Source of the DNA: Elusimicrobiota bacterium
GTDB taxonomy: Bacteria > Elusimicrobiota > Endomicrobiia > Endomicrobiales > Endomicrobiaceae
Assembly: GCA_031256695.1 (NCBI GenBank)
Contig: JAIRQB010000016.1
Coordinates: forward strand, 1-5,611
Reading direction: 5' to 3'
Length of the DNA stretch: 5,611 nt
The position numbers and the translations under genes were made by a program. This document shows positions 1-3,700 of this stretch, one piece after another. Under the pieces are notes generated by a model that saw only the letters and a list, made by a program, of their open reading frames with translations, did not search any database and was not told the DNA's origin. Position 1 is the first letter of the stretch. Each line of letters starts with the position of its first letter.

Positions 1-119
1 CGCAATCCATTTTTCCTTTTGAAAGGCAAACAGCAGAAGCAAAAACGGACAAAAGCCCAAACCTTCCAGTGTCATTCCCGAGTTGCCCTCTATAAATAAG
101 GCAACTCAAGAAGGCGGGA
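1..119. repeat. Left copy of 119-bp terminal direct repeat
   Basis: Every base of 1-119 matches 5493-5611 in the same orientation, and the identity reaches both edges of the window. The first bases (CGCAATCCATTTTT) are the right arm and tail of a palindromic element whose left arm is visible only at the other end of the window (5435-5490), so joining the ends restores an intact element. This fits the overlap of a circular assembly path with a unit of 5492 bp. It does not prove a circular molecule, since a tandem array or a dispersed repeat would give the same picture. Confidence 0.95.
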
Positions 120-121
120 AT
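74..121. repeat. Two-part palindrome, unit 1 of 128-bp repeat
   Basis: The outer arms ATTCCCG (74-80) and CGGGAAT (115-121) pair over 7 bp. The inner arms AGTTGCC (81-87) and GGCAACT (100-106) pair over another 7 bp around a 12-base AT-rich loop. Eight bases (107-114) are unpaired on the 3' side only. There is no T-tract after it, so it is not an intrinsic terminator. It looks like an interspersed palindromic (REP-like) element. Confidence 0.7.
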
Positions 122-131
122 CCCTGTTGTC

Positions 132-157
132 TTTGTCTTTGCCTTTGGAAAGACAAA
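132..157. repeat. Inverted repeat TTTGTCTTT / AAAGACAAA, unit 1
   Basis: The arms at 132-140 and 149-157 are perfect 9-bp complements around an 8-base spacer. The identical structure recurs at 260-285 in the next 128-bp unit. There is no T-run on either side to make it a convincing terminator. Confidence 0.6.
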
Positions 158-201
158 CGGCAGAAAGCAAAAACGGACAAAAGCCCAAACCTTCCAGTGT
201 C

Positions 202-249
202 ATTCCCGCGTTGCCCTCTATAAATAAGGCAACTCAAGAAGGCGGGAAT
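202..249. repeat. Two-part palindrome, unit 2 of 128-bp repeat
   Basis: This is the same design as 74-121. Here ATTCCCGC (202-209) pairs with GCGGGAAT (242-249) over 8 bp, and GTTGCC (210-215) pairs with GGCAAC (228-233) over 6 bp. The one base that differs between units (A81, C209) moves a pair from the inner to the outer stem, so total pairing stays at 14 bp. Confidence 0.7.
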
Positions 250-259
250 CCCTGTTGTC

Positions 260-285
260 TTTGTCTTTGCCTTTGGAAAGACAAA
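260..285. repeat. Inverted repeat TTTGTCTTT / AAAGACAAA, unit 2
   Basis: Second copy, 128 bases on, of the 9-bp inverted repeat at 132-157, identical in sequence. Just after it (297 onward) the similarity to the 128-bp unit ends. Confidence 0.6.
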
Positions 286-321
286 CGGCAGAAAGCGGTG
301 AACACCTTATAATAAACAGTG

Positions 322-391
322 ATTCCCGCCTTCGCGGGAATGACACCCGGGTTTGGCTTTATCGTTAGTATCGTGCGCAAACACATAGCGC
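322..391 (-). repeat. Palindromic element with 8-bp hairpin, copy 1 of 55-nt module
   Basis: ATTCCCGC (322-329) and GCGGGAAT (334-341) form a perfect 8-bp stem with a 4-base loop. Read on the minus strand it has the head GGGTGTCATTCCCGC, so it is an inverted member of the TGTCATT...AATC family seen elsewhere in the window. Bases 337-391 recur at 619-673 with one mismatch: stem end, the segment ACCCGGGTTTGGC, a short AT-rich part, and one 18-bp unit. The core has the form ATTCCC-N8-GGGAAT, the same pattern as the known neisserial dRS3 repeat. Such palindromes occur in many bacteria, so this does not imply Neisseria. Confidence 0.75.
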
Positions 392-507
392 CCAACGGTG
401 TCATTGCGGCGTGCGCAAACGCATAGCGCTGCCGCAATCCATTTTTGCCGTCGTCGGTGTCATTGCGTCATGCGCAAACACATAGCGCTGCGCAAACGCA
501 TAGCGCT
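375..507. repeat. Dispersed 18-bp units within palindromic mosaic
   Basis: Copies of GCGCAAAC[A/G]CATAGCGCT lie at 375-391 (17 of 18 bases), 413-430, 472-489 and 490-507, the last two in tandem. Units at 413 and 490 have CGCAT where the others have CACAT. Each unit begins and ends in GCGC, giving a 4-bp self-pairing arm around a 9-base loop. Apart from the 375 copy, which ends the 55-nt module, they occupy the loops of the larger palindromes at 403-438 and 462-515. Confidence 0.8.
399..446 (+). repeat. Palindromic element TGTCATTGCGGC...GCCGCAATCCATTTTT
   Basis: ATTGCGGC (403-410) and GCCGCAAT (431-438) form a perfect 8-bp outer stem. GCGC (413-416) and GCGC (426-429), from an 18-bp unit, form an inner 4-bp stem with a 9-base loop and a small internal bulge. 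The tail CGCAATCCATTTTT is the same as the one that opens the window. The T-run of five lies beyond the stem by five bases and no upstream gene ends here, so I do not call a terminator. Confidence 0.7.
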
Positions 508-523
508 GCCGCAATCCCTGTTG
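458..523 (+). repeat. Palindromic element enclosing two 18-bp units
   Basis: The head is TGTCATTGCGTC and the closing arm is GCCGCAATCCCTG. ATTGCG (462-467) pairs with CGCAAT (510-515) over 6 bp. Between them lie two tandem 18-bp units (472-507) instead of the single unit in the neighbouring element at 399. This suggests the inner unit expands independently inside the palindrome. Confidence 0.65.
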
Positions 524-555
524 CCGTTTCTAAACTGTCTTTTTCCTAAATTTTT

Positions 556-590
556 AACTCTTAACTTTTAACTTTTAACTTTTAACTCTC
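556..590. repeat. Heptamer tandem repeat, five units of AACTTTT type
   Basis: Five successive 7-base units begin at 556, 563, 570, 577 and 584. The three central units are AACTTTT, and the first and last carry a T-to-C change (AACTCTT, AACTCTC). The array lies in the most AT-rich part of the upstream region (541-602), about 180 bases before the gene. It could be a slippage-prone tract near a promoter or merely an inert satellite. The sequence alone does not decide. Confidence 0.8.
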
Positions 591-603
591 AATTTTAAAA
601 TGG

Positions 604-673
604 ATTCCGTCTTGCGACGGAATGACACCCGGGTTTGGCTTTATCGTTAGTATCGGGCGCAAACACATAGCGC
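604..673 (-). repeat. Palindromic element with 8-bp hairpin, copy 2 of 55-nt module
   Basis: ATTCCGTC (604-611) and GACGGAAT (616-623) form a perfect 8-bp stem with a TTGC loop. Downstream, 619-673 matches 337-391 at 54 of 55 bases. Compared with the first copy, the inner stem triplets differ on both sides (CGC/GCG there, GTC/GAC here) yet remain fully paired. On the minus strand it reads as head GGGTGTCATTCCGTC and tail GGAATCCA, so it is again an inverted member of the same family. Confidence 0.75.
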
Positions 674-753
674 TGCGCAAACACATAGCGCTGCGCGAAC
701 ACATAGCGCTGCTCAAATACATAGCGCTGCGCAAACACATAGCGCTGCGCAAA
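657..753. repeat. 18-bp tandem array (GCGCAAACACATAGCGCT), 5.4 copies, abutting the RBS
   Basis: Full units lie at 657, 675, 693, 711 and 729, with a truncated one at 747-753. Units 1, 2 and 5 are identical, unit 3 has one change (GCGCG) and unit 4 has two (GCTC, ATAC). The last unit runs directly into the ribosome binding site of the autotransporter gene, so the array must be 5' untranslated leader unless transcription starts in the 12 bases before the start codon. Self-complementary GCGC and AGCGCT blocks could fold the leader into hairpins. In the frame of the gene each unit carries a TAG, which blocks any upstream extension of the protein. Confidence 0.92.
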
Positions 754-754
754 T

Positions 755-758
755 GGAG
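755..758 (+). promoter_or_regulatory. Shine-Dalgarno GGAG for the autotransporter gene
   Basis: GGAG at 755-758 precedes the ATG at 767 by 8 bases, a standard spacing. It supports this ATG, which is also the only in-frame start after the TAG at 740-742. The motif directly follows the last truncated 18-bp unit. Confidence 0.8.
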
Positions 759-766
759 ATAATATT

Positions 767-3700
767 ATGAAAAGAAAATTATTTTTTATTCTTATTCTTT
801 CCGCTTCAGTCTGTTTTGCCGAAAAGGCGCAGGCAACGTCTTTTGATGATTTCAGCAATGCAATTAAAAATGATAATTATGATATAGACTTGTCGCCATA
901 TACTCCGATTATTTTTACAAACACAATTCTTGGCTTCCCGGAGTATCCATATTATCAAGATAATATTGGCGACAGCGGAACAATCAGAGGTCTGTCGGGA
1001 GATGATTATGCTGAACTTAAAGGCGCAGGCTATGATTGGCGCGGATTTTTCTTTAGGGCAAAACAAATGAACTGGACGGGAAATTTGCTTATTTCTGATT
1101 TTTCCTTACATATCCACCAAGGTCAATCCGCTATTTTTGCCGACGGAGCATCAGAGATAACTTTTTTTAATTCATCGGCAACTTTTGCAAATAATATAGA
1201 GTTTATCCGCTGCGAGAATTCAAATCTTTTATTTGACAATTCCACAATAACCTTTAAAGACAATGAATCAAATTTTACATTGTGGGGATGGGGCAATTCG
1301 CATTTTTTAAATTCTCAAGTAACATTTATTGGCGGGAAGTTCACTATAGTTAGGTTTTCAGATCTTTCTTTTTTAAATTCTACAGCCTCTTTTGTAAATT
1401 CAAGCGCTTATATAGGAGGTCCCGTAACTTTTTATGCTATTGATTCTCAGATGAGTTGGACAGAAGGCGGCAAAGTATTTGAAGCCTCATTAGAATCATA
1501 TTTGTTTTTTGAAAGGGCAGTTATAAGTTTTACAAGCAATACAATAGACGGCGCTGGAGGAATTGCCGTAGGATATGGAGATACTGGGGAGTTTAATGGA
1601 ACTCCCAGATTTACTTTTACATCGGCAACAGTAAATTTCATAGAAAACACCGTTCAAGACGGCGGCATTATTTTTGCAAGGCAATCAAGTTTTACTTTTA
1701 TAAATTCATCAGCGAGTTTTATAAGGAATAGTTCGGCATCCGCTATGGCATTATTTAAGCGTTCAGAATTTTATTTTTACAATTCCACAGCGCTTTTTAT
1801 AGACAATGCGGGCGTTTCAAGCGGCGGCGCTATTTTTGCAACTGATAATTCAAAAATCTTTTTTGAAAATTCAAGCCTAACTTTCACGGGAAATAAAGCA
1901 AACTTTGCAGGCGGCGCTATTTTTGCAACCGATGGTTCAAAAATCATTTTTGAAAATTCAAGCGTCGCTTTTACGGGAAACAAAGCAAACTTTGCAGGCG
2001 GACTTTTTTATATAGGGCAAAATAGCGGCATATCTATTTTTGCGGGCGGCAATGATATTTTATTTATAGACAATAGCGCCGCAGGCAGGCTCAATGATAT
2101 TTATTTTGAAGGCTCAGACGGCTATTTAGAACTTTCGGCAAATGCAGGGCGGCAAATAATAATGGAAGGCGGCTTTTTGGGCGGCAATTACAGTAGCAGG
2201 ATTACTAAAACGGGCGACGCTTTTTTTCATATAAAAGAGACGGCGCAAGTTGATTATAAAGGCAGATTTGAAATTTTATCAGGCATTACAAGTTTTTCTG
2301 TCACAAGCAGCGCAATAGGAACATTACAAATAGCAGACGGCGCTTCATTTATATTAGACGGAGAAATTCAGCACAAGATATTTTTATCAAATTTAGATGC
2401 CGAAGGTTTTTTAAGAATAAATATAGATTTGACAAACCGTGTTTCAGACATTTTTGAAATAGACGATTATCTGAGGGCAGTTGAAGGCTCTACTCTGTCA
2501 ATCAATCTTTATGGCTCGCTCGGAAACGATTATCACAATATCAATATATTTCATATAAAACAGGGAATTGACAATAGATTAAACGGTTTTTTCAATTATC
2601 TATTTGCAAACGGCGCAAGCAATATAAGCGTCTGGTATGATTACAACAATATGTCTGTGGGCAGATATATGATAGGGCGCGCTAGCGCAAATAATTGGAT
2701 ATATTTTAATTCAGTTGAAAACACTCCTTGGAATATTTTTGCTTGGGATTATCGCAACGTCGCTGACGGCGGAATTATTTTCTTAAATGAATACACAAAG
2801 GCTGAGGAGAGGTATGACAGTTCAGGAACTGTTATCAGTATTCCAATTGCTTTGGGCTCGGCGACAAACAGCAATTTTGCAATAGATGGGCAGGGGCAGG
2901 TTTTATACTCAGAGGGCAGACAGGATTTAGGTTTTAGAATTTTTAACTCTTCTATAACTTTTACAGATATAACTTTGGAAGCATTTCGCGCTAGTCAAGA
3001 TTCAACGGGGACAGCGGAGTCGGGCGGGGCAATTTATGCAGACGGCTCGCATCTTTATTTTGGGGATGCGGTAAAGTTTTTTTCCAATGGTTCAAATTAC
3101 GGCGGGGCAATTTATGCGAAAGAATCTAATTTTTATTTCTATGGCGAGGAAATAGAGTTTTTATCAAACGGCGGCAATCAAGGCGGGGCAATTTATTCTA
3201 CTTCCTCTTATTTTCACATTGACGGCGCTTCTTTAAAGTTTTCAGGAAACAATACGAATTTAGGCGGGGCTATCGTCGCTCGCAATTCAAGTTTTGTTTT
3301 TTCAAATTCGCTTATAAATTTTGAAAACAATGCGGGCAGCGGCGGGGGCGACGGATACGGGGGCGGCATTTATTCTCACTATTCAACTTTTACTTTTTCA
3401 AATTCTCTTATAAATTTTTCAGGCAATTCCTCATTTTTAAGAGGCGGCGCTATTTATTTGCAAAATTCAACTTTTATTTTTTCAAATTCGCAGTTAAATT
3501 TTTTAGACAATGAAACGACTAATTACGGCGGCGCTTTTTATATAGACGGCGGCAGCGTGATAATAAGCGGCGGAAACAATGATATTTCTTTTTTAGGAAA
3601 CAAAGCGGGAGGAAATCCTAATGATTTCTATTTTGATTTAGGCGGCGCTTATTTAGAATTATCGGCAAATGCAGGGCATACAATAATAATGGACGGCGGC

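Larger units (their letters stand above)
20..296. repeat. 128-bp tandem repeat, about 2.2 copies
   Basis: Bases 71-168 recur at 199-296 with one difference (A81 versus C209), a period of 128. The partial first unit (20-70) matches 148-198 with a few substitutions and one missing A. Each unit carries the head TGTCATTCCCG, a two-part stem-loop, the tail GGGAATCCCTG, and then a second inverted repeat. No credible coding is present: short open frames across the region simply read through the repeat. The near identity of the units points to recent duplication or gene conversion. Confidence 0.9.

Noticed and set aside
127..312. Plus-strand 61-codon open frame in the 128-bp repeat
   Set aside because: It reads through two repeat units, has no ribosome binding site or recognisable protein features, and shares its peptide strings with another chance frame over the same repeat at 5375-5587.
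308..313. Perfect TATAAT as a -10 promoter box
   Set aside because: No acceptable -35 hexamer lies 15-19 bases upstream, and it is about 450 bases before the gene with several hairpins between. I cannot support it as the gene's promoter.
322..341. Hairpin as an intrinsic terminator
   Set aside because: The stem is strong but is followed by GACACCCGGG rather than a T-tract, in either orientation, and no gene ends next to it.
1..540. CRISPR array
   Set aside because: The repeats are nested palindromes and tandem units with conserved, not unique, intervening sequence. There is no repeat-spacer regularity and no cas gene.
753..770. Five-codon mini-ORF (MEIIL) whose TGA overlaps the gene's ATG as ATGA
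   Set aside because: It has no Shine-Dalgarno of its own, and the gene's own GGAG lies inside it. Such short frames are expected by chance, so translational coupling is possible but unsupported.
767..833. Lipoprotein signal peptide using C16
   Set aside because: The residues before Cys (A-S-V-C) put Val at -1, where a lipobox needs Gly, Ala or Ser. A signal peptidase I site at AQA23 or FA18 is better, and barrel autotransporters are rarely lipidated.
595..858. Minus-strand open frame with repeated QRYVFA hexapeptides across the 18-bp array
   Set aside because: The 18-bp period is divisible by three, so a stop-free frame arises automatically. The frame also runs antisense into the signal-peptide region of the real gene and ends in low-complexity sequence.
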